59,060 nt of DNA. Origin: Streptomyces bambusae (lineage in GTDB: Bacteria > Actinomycetota > Actinomycetes > Streptomycetales > Streptomycetaceae). Shown in pieces: positions 37,145 through 46,322 of the stretch (the first letter of the stretch is position 1; every line of letters starts with the position of its first letter). The notes under the pieces are model-generated. The model searched no databases. It had not been told where the DNA came from and saw only the letters and a program-made list of their open reading frames with translations. The stretch is taken from NCBI RefSeq assembly GCF_020532645.1, contig NZ_JAJAUZ010000047.1:1-59060 (forward strand). Direction: 5' to 3'. Made by a program: the position numbers and the translations under genes.

Positions 37145-37426
37145 ATGCCGCCTGCCGCACGGGTCACCGACCAGACCGGGCACCCGGGGGTGATCGGGCC
37201 GCCCGGGGTGCCCACCGTGCTCATCGCCGGGCTGCCGGCGGCCGTGGTCGGCACCCCGCACATCTGCTCGTTCCCGCCGCCGGCCGTCCACCCGCCGTCG
37301 GTGATCGCGCCGCCCGGCTGCCCGACCGTGCTGATCGGCGGGATGCCGGCCGCCCGGATGGGCGACCTCGCCGCGTGCGGGGCGCCGATCATCATCGGCG
37401 CGCCGACCGTGCTGATCGGCGGGTGA
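37145..37426 (+). CDS. cis10: PAAR-domain spike tip
   Basis: A 93-residue PAAR protein: AARVTDQTGHPGVIGPPG, VLIAGLPAAVVG, HICSFPPP, VLIGGMPAARMGDLAACG. It would bind a metal ion and sharpen the end of the spike. ATG 37145 follows AAAAGGAGGACCACCGC, the best ribosome site of the block. The stop overlaps the gp25 start (GTGA). Confidence 0.95.
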   Translation: MPPAARVTDQTGHPGVIGPPGVPTVLIAGLPAAVVGTPHICSFPPPAVHPPSVIAPPGCPTVLIGGMPAARMGDLAACGAPIIIGAPTVLIGG

Positions 37427-37854
37427 GCGCGGTGGCCGAGCAGTTCATCGGGGCGGGCTGGGCGTTCCCCGTACGGACGGACCCGACCGGCGGGATGGCC
37501 CTGGTCGGCGGGGACCGGGAGATCGAGCAGAGCATGCGGCTGATCCTCGGCACCGCGCCCGGGGAGCGGCCGATGCGCCCGCAGTTCGGCTGTGCCATCC
37601 ACGACCACGTGTTCGCCCCGGCGGACGCGGCGACGGCGGCGCAGATCGCGTACGAGGTGCGGTGGTCGCTGGAGCGGTGGGAGCCGCGGATCGAGCTGGT
37701 CGACGTCGCCGTCACCTTCGACGCGCAGGACGAGGGCACGCTGTACATCGACATCCGGTACACCCTGCGCGGCACCAACGACCCGCGCAACCTGGTCTTC
37801 CCGTTCTACGTGATCCCCGCGCACGACGGCGCCGGGCAGGGAGGCGGGGAGTAG
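37423..37854 (+). CDS. cis9: gp25-like baseplate wedge protein
   Basis: A 143-residue gp25/GPW-family wedge protein: FPVRTDPTGGMALVGGDREI, SMRLILGTAPGERPMRPQFG and YEVRWSLERWEPRIEL. The 'EPR' triplet is the family signature and the protein links the sheath to the baseplate. GTG 37423 overlaps the PAAR stop, and its stop TAG shares a base with the next GTG. Confidence 0.95.
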   Translation: MSAVAEQFIGAGWAFPVRTDPTGGMALVGGDREIEQSMRLILGTAPGERPMRPQFGCAIHDHVFAPADAATAAQIAYEVRWSLERWEPRIELVDVAVTFDAQDEGTLYIDIRYTLRGTNDPRNLVFPFYVIPAHDGAGQGGGE

Positions 37855-39836
37855 TGGCCCTGCCCGAACCGAACCTGGACGACCGCCGCTTCCAGGACCT
37901 CGTCGACGAGGCCAAGCGGATGGTCCAGCAGCGCTGCCCGGAGTGGAGCGACCACAACGTCTCCGACCCGGGGATCACGCTGATCGAGGCGTTCGCGCAC
38001 ATGACGGACCAGCTGATCTACCGGCTGAACCGGGTGCCGGAGAAGAACCACATCGCGTTCCTCGACCTGATCGGGCTGCACCTGAACCCGCCGACGGCCG
38101 CCCGTACGGACGTCACGTTCTGGCTGTCGGCGCCGCAGCAGCAGACGGTGCAGGTGCGCGCGGGCACCGAGGTGGCGACCCACCGGACCGGCACGGAGGA
38201 GGCGGTGGTCTTCTCGACCGTCGAGGAACTCGCGGTCGTGCCGGTCGAGTTGGCTTCGGTGCTGGTGCAGACCGCGGGCGGCGGCGGGGAGGGCGACCCG
38301 CGGGCCGGGGGACCGGCGTCCGCCGGTACCGACCGCCGCCCCGAGCTGGCCGACGGCCGCCGCGTGCCCTGCTTCGCGGCCGTGCCCCGCCCCGGCGACG
38401 CGCTGCTGTTCGGCCTCTCGCGGGCCGCCCCGCGGTGCGTGGTCGCGCTCCGCCTCGACTTTCCCGTCGCCGGGCACGGCATCGACCCCGAGGACCCGCC
38501 GCTGGCCTGGGAGGCGTGGACCGCGGAGGGCTGGACGCCGTGCGAGGTGGACCGGGACGGCACCGGCGGCTTCAACCGGCCCGGCGACGTCCTCGTCCAG
38601 CTCCCCGCCGGGCACCTGGCCTCGGTGGAGGCCCGGCAGCGGGCCGGCTGGCTGCGCTGTGCGGTCACCGCCCCGCGCCGCGGGCAGCGGCCGTACTCGG
38701 CGACGCCCGAACTGCTCGCCGCGGAGGCCTTCACCGTCGGCGGCACCGCCCCCGCCGTGCACGCCGAGCGGGCCGGCGAGGAGCTGCTCGGCGTCTCGGA
38801 GGGCGTGCCCGCGCAGACGTTCCGGCTGGACCGGGCGCCGGTGGTGGCCGGCAGCCCCTTCACGGTGGAGACGGCCCGGCCGGACGGTACGTGGCTGCCG
38901 TGGCGGGAGGTCCCGCACTTCGCCGAGTCCGGCCCGCTGGACCGGCACGTCCACCTCGACCGCAGCACCGGCGAGGTGGCGTTCGGCCCGGCGGTGCGGG
39001 AGGCCGACGGCAGTCTCCGGCAGTACGGGGCGGTGCCCGGCAAGGGCGTCCCGGTGCGGGTCCGCACGTACCTCGCGGGCGGCGGCCGGGGCGGCAACGT
39101 GGCCCGGCGGGCGCTGGCCGTCCTGCGCAGCTCCATCCCGTACGTTGCCCGGGTCGAGAACCGGCGGGCGGCCGGCGGCGGCGTCGACGGCGAGGACGTG
39201 GCCAACGCCCGGCTGCGCGGGGCCCTCGCGCTGCGCACCCGGGAGCGGGCGGTCACCGCGGACGACTACGAGTACCTGACCCGGCAGGCGGCGCCCGAGG
39301 TGGCGCGGGTGCGGTGCGTGGACGCCGGGGCGGGCGGGGTGCGGGTGCTGCTGGTGCCGGCGGCCGCGGACGACGGCGAGGGCCGGCTGGAGTTCGGGCA
39401 GCTGGCCTGCCCGGCGGACCTGCTGGCCGGCGTGACGGCGCACCTGGAGGCCCGCCGGATGCTGGGCGTCCGGCTGCTCGTGGAACCCCCGTACTACCAG
39501 GGCGTGACGGTCGTCGCCGACCTGCGGCCCGCCGCCGGGATCGCCCGGGCCAGGGCGGAACGCGCCGCGCTGGCCGCCCTGTACGGCTACCTCAACCCGC
39601 TGACGGGCGGCGCCGACGGCACCGGCTGGCCGTTCGGCCGCGACGTCCACAGCGGTGAGGTCTTCGCCCTCCTCCAGCGCGTCCCGGAGGTCGACACGGT
39701 GCTCCGCCTCCGCCTCTTCCCCGCCAACCCGGACTCCGGGCGCCGCAGCGAGCAGACCGACCGCATCCCGCTGGCCCCCGGCTCGCTGGCCTTCTCGTAC
39801 GACCACCAGATCCGCTTCCCGGAGGCGGGCGCGTGA
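37854..39836 (+). CDS. cis11: Baseplate J / gp47-like wedge protein
   Basis: A 660-residue wedge component: LPEPNLDDRRFQDLVDEAKR, DPGITLIEAFAHMTDQLIYR and NPPTAARTDVTFWLS near the N-terminus; LRTRERAVTADDYEYL and a C-terminal GVTVVADLRPA..ARA typical of P2 gpJ. With gpI and gp25 it builds the wedges that trigger contraction. GTG 37854 shares a base with the previous stop; the end overlaps the next start (GTGA). Confidence 0.94.
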   Translation: MALPEPNLDDRRFQDLVDEAKRMVQQRCPEWSDHNVSDPGITLIEAFAHMTDQLIYRLNRVPEKNHIAFLDLIGLHLNPPTAARTDVTFWLSAPQQQTVQVRAGTEVATHRTGTEEAVVFSTVEELAVVPVELASVLVQTAGGGGEGDPRAGGPASAGTDRRPELADGRRVPCFAAVPRPGDALLFGLSRAAPRCVVALRLDFPVAGHGIDPEDPPLAWEAWTAEGWTPCEVDRDGTGGFNRPGDVLVQLPAGHLASVEARQRAGWLRCAVTAPRRGQRPYSATPELLAAEAFTVGGTAPAVHAERAGEELLGVSEGVPAQTFRLDRAPVVAGSPFTVETARPDGTWLPWREVPHFAESGPLDRHVHLDRSTGEVAFGPAVREADGSLRQYGAVPGKGVPVRVRTYLAGGGRGGNVARRALAVLRSSIPYVARVENRRAAGGGVDGEDVANARLRGALALRTRERAVTADDYEYLTRQAAPEVARVRCVDAGAGGVRVLLVPAAADDGEGRLEFGQLACPADLLAGVTAHLEARRMLGVRLLVEPPYYQGVTVVADLRPAAGIARARAERAALAALYGYLNPLTGGADGTGWPFGRDVHSGEVFALLQRVPEVDTVLRLRLFPANPDSGRRSEQTDRIPLAPGSLAFSYDHQIRFPEAGA

Positions 39837-40369
39837 GCCGCCGGCTGGTTCCCGGGCTGGCCGGCCGGTACCCGCTGGGCGGGCAGCTGCCGGCCGTGTA
39901 CGCCGAGGACGACAACGCCCAGCGGATCACGGAGGGGCTGGACGAAGTGCTGGCGCCGGTGCTCGGGGTGCTGGACAGTCTGGCCGCCTACTTCGATCCG
40001 CGGCTCGCGCCCGCGGACTTCGCGGCCCTGCTCGCCGCCTGGGTGGGCGCGGAGTCTCCGGCGGCCGTGCCGGGTGCGGTGGCCGGGCATGCGGCCCGCG
40101 GCACCGCGGCCGGGCTGGCGGCGGCGGTCGGGCAGGCCTTCGGGGTGCTGGCGGAGGTGTACGAGAGCGGTGGCAGCGCCTGGTCCGCGACCGCCGGCGC
40201 TCCCCTGCCCGGCAGCCCCGACCCCTCCCTGACCGTCCGCCTCCACGTCCCGGACCCCGCCGCCGTCGACCTCCCGGCCCTCGACGCCTTCATCTCCCGC
40301 CACCGCCCGGCCCACCTCCCGTACACGGTCGAACTGGCCCGGGACCCGGGGCGGAGCCCTGAGGGGTGA
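39833..40369 (+). CDS. cis12: Phage tail protein I-like (gpI) wedge protein
   Basis: A 178-residue protein like P2 tail protein I: GGQLPAVYAEDDNAQRITEG, VLDSLAAYFDPRLAPADFAA, LLAAWVGAE and a C-terminal ISRHRPAHLPYTVEL. This last stretch (xHRPAHtxyxl) is the family hallmark. It pairs with gpJ in the baseplate wedge. GTG 39833 overlaps the gpJ stop. It is the last gene of the structural block; a repeat lies 30 bases downstream. Confidence 0.9.
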   Translation: MSRRLVPGLAGRYPLGGQLPAVYAEDDNAQRITEGLDEVLAPVLGVLDSLAAYFDPRLAPADFAALLAAWVGAESPAAVPGAVAGHAARGTAAGLAAAVGQAFGVLAEVYESGGSAWSATAGAPLPGSPDPSLTVRLHVPDPAAVDLPALDAFISRHRPAHLPYTVELARDPGRSPEG

Positions 40370-40398
40370 CCCTGCTCGGCAGACCGACCCGGCGGGGC

Positions 40399-40480
40399 AA
40401 ATTCCAGCCCCGCCAGGGGGTACCTCCCAGCCCCCTGGGGCTGGGGGAGTTTGAGGCGCGGGGTCCGGGGCGGAGCCCCG
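40399..40480. repeat. Dispersed GC-rich repeats between convergent genes
   Basis: CCAGCCCCGCCAGGGGGTAC joins a self-complementary CAGCCCCCTGGGGCTGGGGG element and a GTTTGAGGCGCGGGGTCCGG, GGCGGAGCCCCG repeat half. The strong folds probably serve as a bidirectional terminator for the CIS block and the LLM gene. Confidence 0.75.
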
Positions 40481-40481
40481 G

Positions 40482-41342
40482 TCAGAGGAACTCTGCCAAG
40501 GCGTCCAGCGCGCGCAGCACCTCCGCCTCACCCCCGGAGGGGAGCTGCGCCACGACCTCCTCGACCCCCAGATCCGCGTAGTGCGCGAGCTTCCCCGCGC
40601 TCGGGTGGATCGCATACGGCACGACCTGAAGCCCCTTCGGGTCGCGGCCCGCCCGCTCCCAGGCCGTGCGCAGCACCGGCAGGGACTCCGTCAGACCGCG
40701 CCCCCCGATCGGCATCCACCCGTCCGTGTAGCGCGCGATCTGGGCGAACAGCTTGGGCCCGGCCGCCCCGCCGAGCAGTGTCCGCGGCCCGTGCAGCGGG
40801 CTGCCGTCGCCGAGGAGCCGCGGCGCCTGCACCGGCTTCGGGTACGCCGTCGACGCCTGCACCGAGCCGAACGGCCCCTCGTACGCGGTGGGTTCCGGCG
40901 CCCACAGCGCCCGCATCAGCGCCGCCCGGTCCTCGACCAGGTCCCGCCGGGTCGCCCAGTCGACGCCGTGGTCGGCGGCCTCCTCCACGTTCCAGCCGTA
41001 CCCCAGGCCCAGCGTGAACCGCCCGCCGCTGACGTGGTCGAGCGTGGCGATCTGCTTGGCCAGGGCGATCGGATCGTGCTGCCCGAGCAGCGTGATGCCG
41101 GTGCCGAGGGCGATCCGCGCGGTCACGGCCGCGGCCTGGCCGAGCGCCACGAACGGGTCGAGGGTCCGCCCGTACTGCTCGGGCAGCTCGCCGCCCATCG
41201 GCGCGGCGGTGTCCCGGGTCACCGGGATGTGCGTGTGTTCGGGGAGGTAGAGCCCGTGGAAACCGCGTTCCTCCAGCTCGCGCGCGAGCCGTACGGGCGT
41301 GAGGGTGAGGTCCGTCAGGAAGATGGTCGTGGCGATCCGCAT
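40482..41342 (-). CDS. F420-dependent LLM-class oxidoreductase
   Basis: A 286-residue luciferase-like (LLM) TIM-barrel: MRIATTIFLTDLTLTPVRLA, LYLPEHTHIPV, ALGTGITLLGQHDPIALAKQ, LDHVSGGRFTLGLGYGWNVE. The LDxxSgGRxxLGxGxGW pattern is typical of F420-dependent family members. ATG 41342 follows GGAGGTGCCAGCAC. The substrate is unknown. The window also encodes FbiC, which makes the FO precursor of F420. Confidence 0.9.
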   Translation of the reverse strand: MRIATTIFLTDLTLTPVRLARELEERGFHGLYLPEHTHIPVTRDTAAPMGGELPEQYGRTLDPFVALGQAAAVTARIALGTGITLLGQHDPIALAKQIATLDHVSGGRFTLGLGYGWNVEEAADHGVDWATRRDLVEDRAALMRALWAPEPTAYEGPFGSVQASTAYPKPVQAPRLLGDGSPLHGPRTLLGGAAGPKLFAQIARYTDGWMPIGGRGLTESLPVLRTAWERAGRDPKGLQVVPYAIHPSAGKLAHYADLGVEEVVAQLPSGGEAEVLRALDALAEFL

Positions 41343-41541
41343 GTGCTGGCACCTCCATCGCGTGGGTGCGCCCAACGTACGGGGTACGCGCGCGAAAACC
41401 GAGTGCGCCGGAGGGAGTTCAAGGGGGGCGCACGGTGATGGCAGTGCGCTGCCACGTCTGTGTTCGTTCTCTGGATTCGGCCCGTCCGCCCTAGTACCTT
41501 CGTGCGCGTGCAGCTCCGCTACGACTACCGTCTGTATCCGG

Positions 41542-43197
41542 ATGGAGAGTGAGCGCCGGCCCCCTGCCCGTCCGGCGGTGGGCGAGGAAGCCTCGACGTC
41601 CGCAGCGGTCCGGCCCCCCACCGTGCACGAACGCCTGGTGCCGGGTCTGGCCGCTGGTACGGCCCCGCTCACCCTGCTGATCGCGCCCGCCGGCTACGGC
41701 AAGACCACCGTGCTCTCGCAGACGGCCGCGGCGTTCTCGGCCCCGGAGCGCGGCCCGGTGCCCGGCGGGCGGCTGCTGCTGTACTGGCACCCGAGCCGGG
41801 ACACCCGGGGCGCGCCCGTCCTGCTGGGCCTGCTGGCCCGCCGGCTGGGGCTGCCCGAACCGACCACCGTGGAATCCCTGCTGCTGGCGGTGGAGCGGCG
41901 TCCGGAGCGGCCGGTGCTGCTGCTCGTCGACGACGTCCACCTCGTGCACGGCAGCCCCGCCGAGGCCGTCCTGGCGGAGCTGGCCCTGCTGGCGCCGCCG
42001 CAGCTGCGGCTGGTGCTCGCCGGCCGCCGGATGCCGGCCCTCAACCTGAACCGGGCCGAACTCGCCCAGACCCGCGTCCTCGCCGCCCCGGAACTCCGCC
42101 TGGACGGGGCCGAGATCGCCGAGGTGTTCCCCGACGCGCCGGCCGAGCTGGGCCGCCTCACCGACGGCTGGCCGGGTGTGCTGCGGCTGGCCGGGCCGGC
42201 CGTGCTGGCCGGGCGGGACCCGCTGGACGTGGCCGCGCTGCGGACGTACCTGGACCGCGAGGTGCTGGCCGGGCTGCCGGAGCGGCTGGTCCGGCAGCTG
42301 GCCCGGCCCGGGCCGCCTTCGCCGGAGCTCGTCGAGGACTGCGCGGAGTTCGGGCTCGCGGCGGACGTCCCGCTGCTGCGCGGCCACCTGAGGCGGGCCG
42401 GTCCGGCCGCGCCGCCCGCGCCGGTCCCGTCCGCTGCTCCGGCTGCCGCCGTGGCCGGGCCGCCGCCGGTGGCCGCGCCGCTGTCGCTGCGCTGCTTCCG
42501 GCGGTACGAGGCCACCGTGGCGGGGCGGCCGCTGGACTGGAGCCGGACCCGGCCGCGGGTACGGGCGCTGGCCCGGCTGCTGTCCGTGCACGCGGGGCGG
42601 CCCGTGCACCGGGAGGAGCTGATGGCCGCGCTGTGGCCGGAGAGCCCGCCGCATTCGGCGGGGCGCGGTCTGCAGGTCGCCGTCTCGGCGCTGCGGACCT
42701 TCCTCGAACCGGGGCTCGACCGGGGGCGGGCGCAGGTCCTCGTCCGCTCCGGGGAGGCGTACATGCTGGTGCTGGCGGCGGGTGGCAGCTGCGACGTGCA
42801 GCGGTTCGAGGCGGCGGCGGAGGAGGGGCAGCGGGCGGCCGCCCAGGGCGACGCGGTCCGTGCGGTGGCCGCGCTGGAACGGGCGCTTCGCCTGTACACG
42901 GGCGAGCTGCTTCCCGAGGACGGGCCGGCGGAGTGGGTCGTCCCCATCCGCGAGCGGTACCGCACGCAGGCGGTCCAGGCGGCCCATACGCTCGCCGTGG
43001 TCGAACTGTCCCGAGGCCAGGCGGAGTCCGCGGTCACCGCGGCCTCCCACGCCCTTTCCCTCGACCCCTTCCAGGACGCCGTCTGGCGCCTCCTGATCGC
43101 CGCCCACCGCCGGGCCGGCGACCCGGTCGCCGCCCGCCACGCGGAACGCCGCCACGCCCGCATGCTCGACACCCTCGGCGTCCTCCACGACACCTGA
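41542..43197 (+). CDS. BTAD/SARP-like regulator with ATPase domain
   Basis: A 551-residue regulator with a STAND-type ATPase at the N-terminus (Walker A APAGYGKTT at 48-56; Walker B-like PVLLLVDDVHLVHG) and, from ~310, a winged-helix plus BTAD domain (SLRCFRRYEATVAGRPLDWS, REELMAALWPESP, GRGLQVAVSALRTFLEP, then helical FLVL-type repeats). The order is unusual: AfsR-type SARPs have the DNA-binding domain first, here it follows the ATPase, as in some LuxR-like/MalT-like BTAD proteins. ATG 41542 chosen from the domain start. It is divergent from the LLM gene across ~200 bases with the only promoters; a link to CIS control is possible by position. Confidence 0.85.
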   Translation: MESERRPPARPAVGEEASTSAAVRPPTVHERLVPGLAAGTAPLTLLIAPAGYGKTTVLSQTAAAFSAPERGPVPGGRLLLYWHPSRDTRGAPVLLGLLARRLGLPEPTTVESLLLAVERRPERPVLLLVDDVHLVHGSPAEAVLAELALLAPPQLRLVLAGRRMPALNLNRAELAQTRVLAAPELRLDGAEIAEVFPDAPAELGRLTDGWPGVLRLAGPAVLAGRDPLDVAALRTYLDREVLAGLPERLVRQLARPGPPSPELVEDCAEFGLAADVPLLRGHLRRAGPAAPPAPVPSAAPAAAVAGPPPVAAPLSLRCFRRYEATVAGRPLDWSRTRPRVRALARLLSVHAGRPVHREELMAALWPESPPHSAGRGLQVAVSALRTFLEPGLDRGRAQVLVRSGEAYMLVLAAGGSCDVQRFEAAAEEGQRAAAQGDAVRAVAALERALRLYTGELLPEDGPAEWVVPIRERYRTQAVQAAHTLAVVELSRGQAESAVTAASHALSLDPFQDAVWRLLIAAHRRAGDPVAARHAERRHARMLDTLGVLHDT

Positions 43198-43205
43198 CGC
43201 GTCCC

Positions 43206-43569
43206 CGCCCCCGCCCGTTGAGGCTCCGCCCCGGACCCGGCGCCGCATCCCAGCCCCTCCGGCGTTTGAGGAGCGGGTCCGGGCAGAGCCCGGTGCCCGG
43301 CGCCAGCCGGGTTGCCTTGGGGCTCCGCCCCAAACCCCGCTCCTCAATCGCCGGAGGGGCTGGATTCGGGGCTCCGCCCCAAACCCCGCGCCTCAAACTC
43401 CCCCAGCCCCAGGGGGCTGGGAGGTGCCCCCTGGCGAGGCTGAAATTGCCCCATCCGGCCCGCAGGCAAAGTCCGGACAGGGGCTGGAAGTGCCCGCAGT
43501 GTCCGGGCAGGGGGGCAAAATCCAGCCCGTCCGGCGTTTGAGGACCGGGGTCCGGGGCGGAGTCCCGAA
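43206..43569. repeat. Composite array of dispersed GC-rich repeats
   Basis: Several full and half copies in alternating orientation (near 43222, 43250-43280, 43319-43365, 43370-43440, 43517-43566), including the CCCCCAGCCCCAGGGGGCTG hairpin. They fill the 370-base gap between convergent genes; no gene is seen. Confidence 0.8.
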
Positions 43570-43570
43570 G

Positions 43571-44680
43571 TCAGCGGCGCTTGAAGAACTCCAGCTCCGC
43601 GAGCGCGAGGTGGCGCCCCGGCCCGGCCCCGTACGCGGCGAGGACCGCCACCCGGACGCGGACCGCGTCACTGACCGGCACGTGAAACGTCTGCTTCCCC
43701 GCCGCATCGGCCAGCCGCAAGTCCTTCACGGTCAGCCCCCCATCGGCAGACGTCACCGTCACCCGCAACGCCGCCGGCCGCGCCTGCGTCAGATACTTCT
43801 CGGCCACCGGCGAAGCCCCGCCGTACACGACGAGGTCGGTCAACCGCACCGGCCCGCCCAGCACCGCATCGAGGAACTGCCCCTCCCCCGAGGAGACCCC
43901 TGCCGGCGCCCAGTACCGGTCCGTCGTCCCGTCCACGGCCAGCCCCCCGGGATGCCCGGCCAGCGCACTGGACGCCGTCACCCGCACCGCGTGCACCTGC
44001 TCCGTCTTCCCGGTCCGGTCCCGTACGGCCTCCACCGCCCGCCCCGCCTCCCCGCGCAGCGCGTACCCCACCGCAACCAGCGCGAGCAGCACCAGCACCG
44101 GCAGCACGAACCGCGGCCGCCGCCACTGCCGCCGCACCGGCCGCTCCCCGGCCCGCGCCTGCACCTTCGGCTTGCGCGCGAACACCCGCCGCCACCACGG
44201 CGGTTGCGGCACGACCACCGCATCGGCGAGCAGTTCCCCGCACCGCCGGCAGTACCGCCGGACCGCCTGGTTCCCCACCCCGCACTGCCCGCACACCAGC
44301 TCACCGGGCCGCGGCGCCTCGAACACCGGCTCCACGACCGGCTGCGGCGGCTGCACCCCCGGCCGGCCGGCTCCGATCTGCGGCTGTACGACGTCGGCGG
44401 GCGGCCGCTCGGGCCGAGGCGGCACGTTCCGCGGCGCAGGCGCTCCCCCCTCGGGCTGCGCTCCGGCCGCGCCAGGGCGCTCGGCAGGACGGACGGCAGG
44501 GGCCGGAGGCCGCGCCCCGGCAGCGGGATCGCCGGGCCGCGCTCCGGCCGCCCCGGCCCCGCCCGCCCCCGCCACAGCCCCGCTCCCGTCGTCCTCCAGG
44601 AACGCCCCGCAGGACCCGCAGAACTCCTCGCCGGACCCGCCCCGGGTGCCGCACACGCCGCAGGTGACCATGCGCCCCAT
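43571..44680 (-). CDS. Zinc-ribbon membrane protein with C-terminal glycan-binding-like domain
   Basis: A 369-residue protein. It has two zinc ribbons (CGVCGTRGG..FCGSCG near the N-terminus; CGQCG..RRYCRRCG at ~130-150) separated by a Pro/Ala linker, a basic segment, one membrane helix (~188-207, FVLPVLVLLALVAVGYAL) and an outer beta domain like the NADase-type glycan-binding/discoidin fold (VRVTASSALAGHPGGLAVDG, WAPAG...GQFLDAVL, VRLTDLVVYGG). Two ATGs (44680, 44671) are possible. Role unknown; such proteins are common in Streptomyces and also near CIS loci. Confidence 0.75.
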   Translation of the reverse strand: MGRMVTCGVCGTRGGSGEEFCGSCGAFLEDDGSGAVAGAGGAGAAGARPGDPAAGARPPAPAVRPAERPGAAGAQPEGGAPAPRNVPPRPERPPADVVQPQIGAGRPGVQPPQPVVEPVFEAPRPGELVCGQCGVGNQAVRRYCRRCGELLADAVVVPQPPWWRRVFARKPKVQARAGERPVRRQWRRPRFVLPVLVLLALVAVGYALRGEAGRAVEAVRDRTGKTEQVHAVRVTASSALAGHPGGLAVDGTTDRYWAPAGVSSGEGQFLDAVLGGPVRLTDLVVYGGASPVAEKYLTQARPAALRVTVTSADGGLTVKDLRLADAAGKQTFHVPVSDAVRVRVAVLAAYGAGPGRHLALAELEFFKRR

Positions 44681-44759
44681 GCTCCGCGCACCACCCGCAC
44701 TGGGCCATGCCCTCCCGGGCACGCACCGGGCCCACCCCTGCCCCTTCGGGCACCCGCTT

Positions 44760-44955
44760 CCGGGGCTCCGCCCCGCACCCCGCGCCTCAATCGCCGGCGG
44801 GGCTGGTTTTCGGGGCTCCGCCCCGTACCCCGGTCCTCAAACGCCGGACGGGCTGGATTTCCCCTGCCCGGACTCTGCCTGCAGGCTGGGGGCTACGGGG
44901 CAATATCCAGCCCCGCCGGCGTTTGAGGCGCGGGGTCCGGGGCGGAGCCCCGAAT
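44760..44955. repeat. Dispersed GC-rich repeats, three copies
   Basis: Two direct copies starting GGGGCTCCGCCCC at ~44762 and ~44813 and one inverted copy at ~44906-44953. They separate two co-directional genes and leave no room for another gene in this 295-base gap. Confidence 0.85.
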
Positions 44956-44975
44956 CCTTGAGCTCCGTCGCCCCC

Positions 44976-46124
44976 TCAGGCCCGGGGATACCGCGTCAGC
45001 CAGCCCGGGGAGGACACGGCGGGGCCGTGGAGGGAGGGGCCCTGCGTCATTTCCATGGCGAAGTCGTCGGCCAGTTCGAGGATCGTCGCCCGGCCCTCCA
45101 GCTCGGCCAGCCAGGCGGCCGGCAGGGCCGTCTCGCCGTTGAGGGCGCCCAGCAGCGCTCCGCACAGCGCACCGGTGGCCGTGGAGTCGCCGCCGTGGTT
45201 GACGGACAGCCGCAGCCCGTGCCGCAGGTCCTCCGCGACCAGCGCGCAGTACACGGCGACCGCGAGCGCGTCCTCCGCGTCCCGTCCGTCCCCGGGGGAC
45301 AGCGACTCGACGCGCGCGGGCGACGCTCCGCCCGGCCCGGCGGCGGCGCTCAGCGCCCGCTGGAGCGCCTCGCTCACCGCCACCTGCCCAGGCCGCGGCT
45401 CCAGCAGTTCCAGCGCCCGCCGGACCGCGTCCTCCAGCGAGTCCCCGCGCGCCAGCCCGTGCACGATCACGGCGAACGCGCCCGCCGACAGGTACGCGGT
45501 CGGGTGCCCGTGGCTCTGCGCCGCGCATTCCACCGCCAGCTGGAGCACCAGCGTCGGCTCCCAGCCGACGAGCAGCCCGAACGGCGCCGACCGCACGGTG
45601 GCCCCGGCGTCCCGCGCCGTCGGGTTCTTCGGCTTGTCGAGCGTCCCGAGGATCTCGTCGCCGAACCCGGTCATGCACGCCCGGTCCGGCCCGCGCCGCG
45701 CGTACAGCCATTCCTCCTGTGCCAGCCAGCCGTTGTCCTTGCGCCGCTCGTCCGGCCCCCAGTCGTGCTGGGTGGCGGCCCACCGCAGGTACGCGCGGTG
45801 CACGTCGGTCGGCGGGTGCCAGGCCCCGGTGTCGCGGCGCACGTGTGCCCGTATCAGCCCGTCCACGGTGAACAGCGCGAGCTGCGTGGAGGCGGTCACC
45901 GCACCCCGGCGGCCGTAGACCGGCGCCGGCTCGGTGAGCCCTTCCAGACCGTGTTTCTCACGGATGCCCGCGAGCGAGAGCCCCGCGACCGGCGCGCCGA
46001 GCGCGTCGCCGATGGCGCTGCCCAGCAGGGCCCCCCGGACCCGGCTGCGGAAGTCCTGCTGCTCGGTACGTCCCCACACCGCCGCACCCGCGACGGCCGT
46101 ACCCACTGCTGTTGCCGAGCTCAC
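44976..46124 (-). CDS. ADP-ribosylglycohydrolase-family protein
   Basis: A 382-residue ADP-ribosylglycohydrolase-fold protein (DraG/ARH type): RGALLGSAIGDALGAPVAGL, TASTQLALFTVDGLIRA, GGDSTATGALCGALLG. The conserved Asp/Glu residues of the dinuclear Mg site are in GDALG and the GGDSTAT motif. These enzymes remove ADP-ribose from proteins or small molecules. Start GTG 46124 fits GGGGGTTCCAG; ATG 46196 would add 24 residues of poor coding character. Confidence 0.88.
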   Translation of the reverse strand: MSSATAVGTAVAGAAVWGRTEQQDFRSRVRGALLGSAIGDALGAPVAGLSLAGIREKHGLEGLTEPAPVYGRRGAVTASTQLALFTVDGLIRAHVRRDTGAWHPPTDVHRAYLRWAATQHDWGPDERRKDNGWLAQEEWLYARRGPDRACMTGFGDEILGTLDKPKNPTARDAGATVRSAPFGLLVGWEPTLVLQLAVECAAQSHGHPTAYLSAGAFAVIVHGLARGDSLEDAVRRALELLEPRPGQVAVSEALQRALSAAAGPGGASPARVESLSPGDGRDAEDALAVAVYCALVAEDLRHGLRLSVNHGGDSTATGALCGALLGALNGETALPAAWLAELEGRATILELADDFAMEMTQGPSLHGPAVSSPGWLTRYPRA

Positions 46125-46276
46125 CTGGAACCCCCAATTCCCCTGGCGCAGAACTGTAATGGACACCTTCGGTCGGAACCGGACGATGTCGGCCACGTGG
46201 ACCGGGAGTGACCGGAGAACGGCTGGAATGCGCCAGCCATCCAGGTGTCGGGCCCCCGGCCTCGGGGAATGCGGCC

Positions 46277-46318
46277 CGGCCGGTCCCGGGGCGGCCGACG
46301 ACCGCCCGGGACCGGCCG
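46277..46318 (-). terminator. Strong hairpin downstream of fbiC
   Basis: CGGCCGGTCCCGGG and CCCGGGACCGGCCG pair nearly perfectly around GCGGCCGACGACCG. It lies 5 bases after the fbiC stop (minus strand). Confidence 0.8.
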
Positions 46319-46322
46319 TCCC

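Noticed and set aside
44976..46124. ADP-ribosylglycohydrolase as immunity protein for a CIS effector
   Set aside because: The recognisable effector is deaminase-like, not an ADP-ribosyltransferase, and the gene is 19 kb away on the opposite strand.
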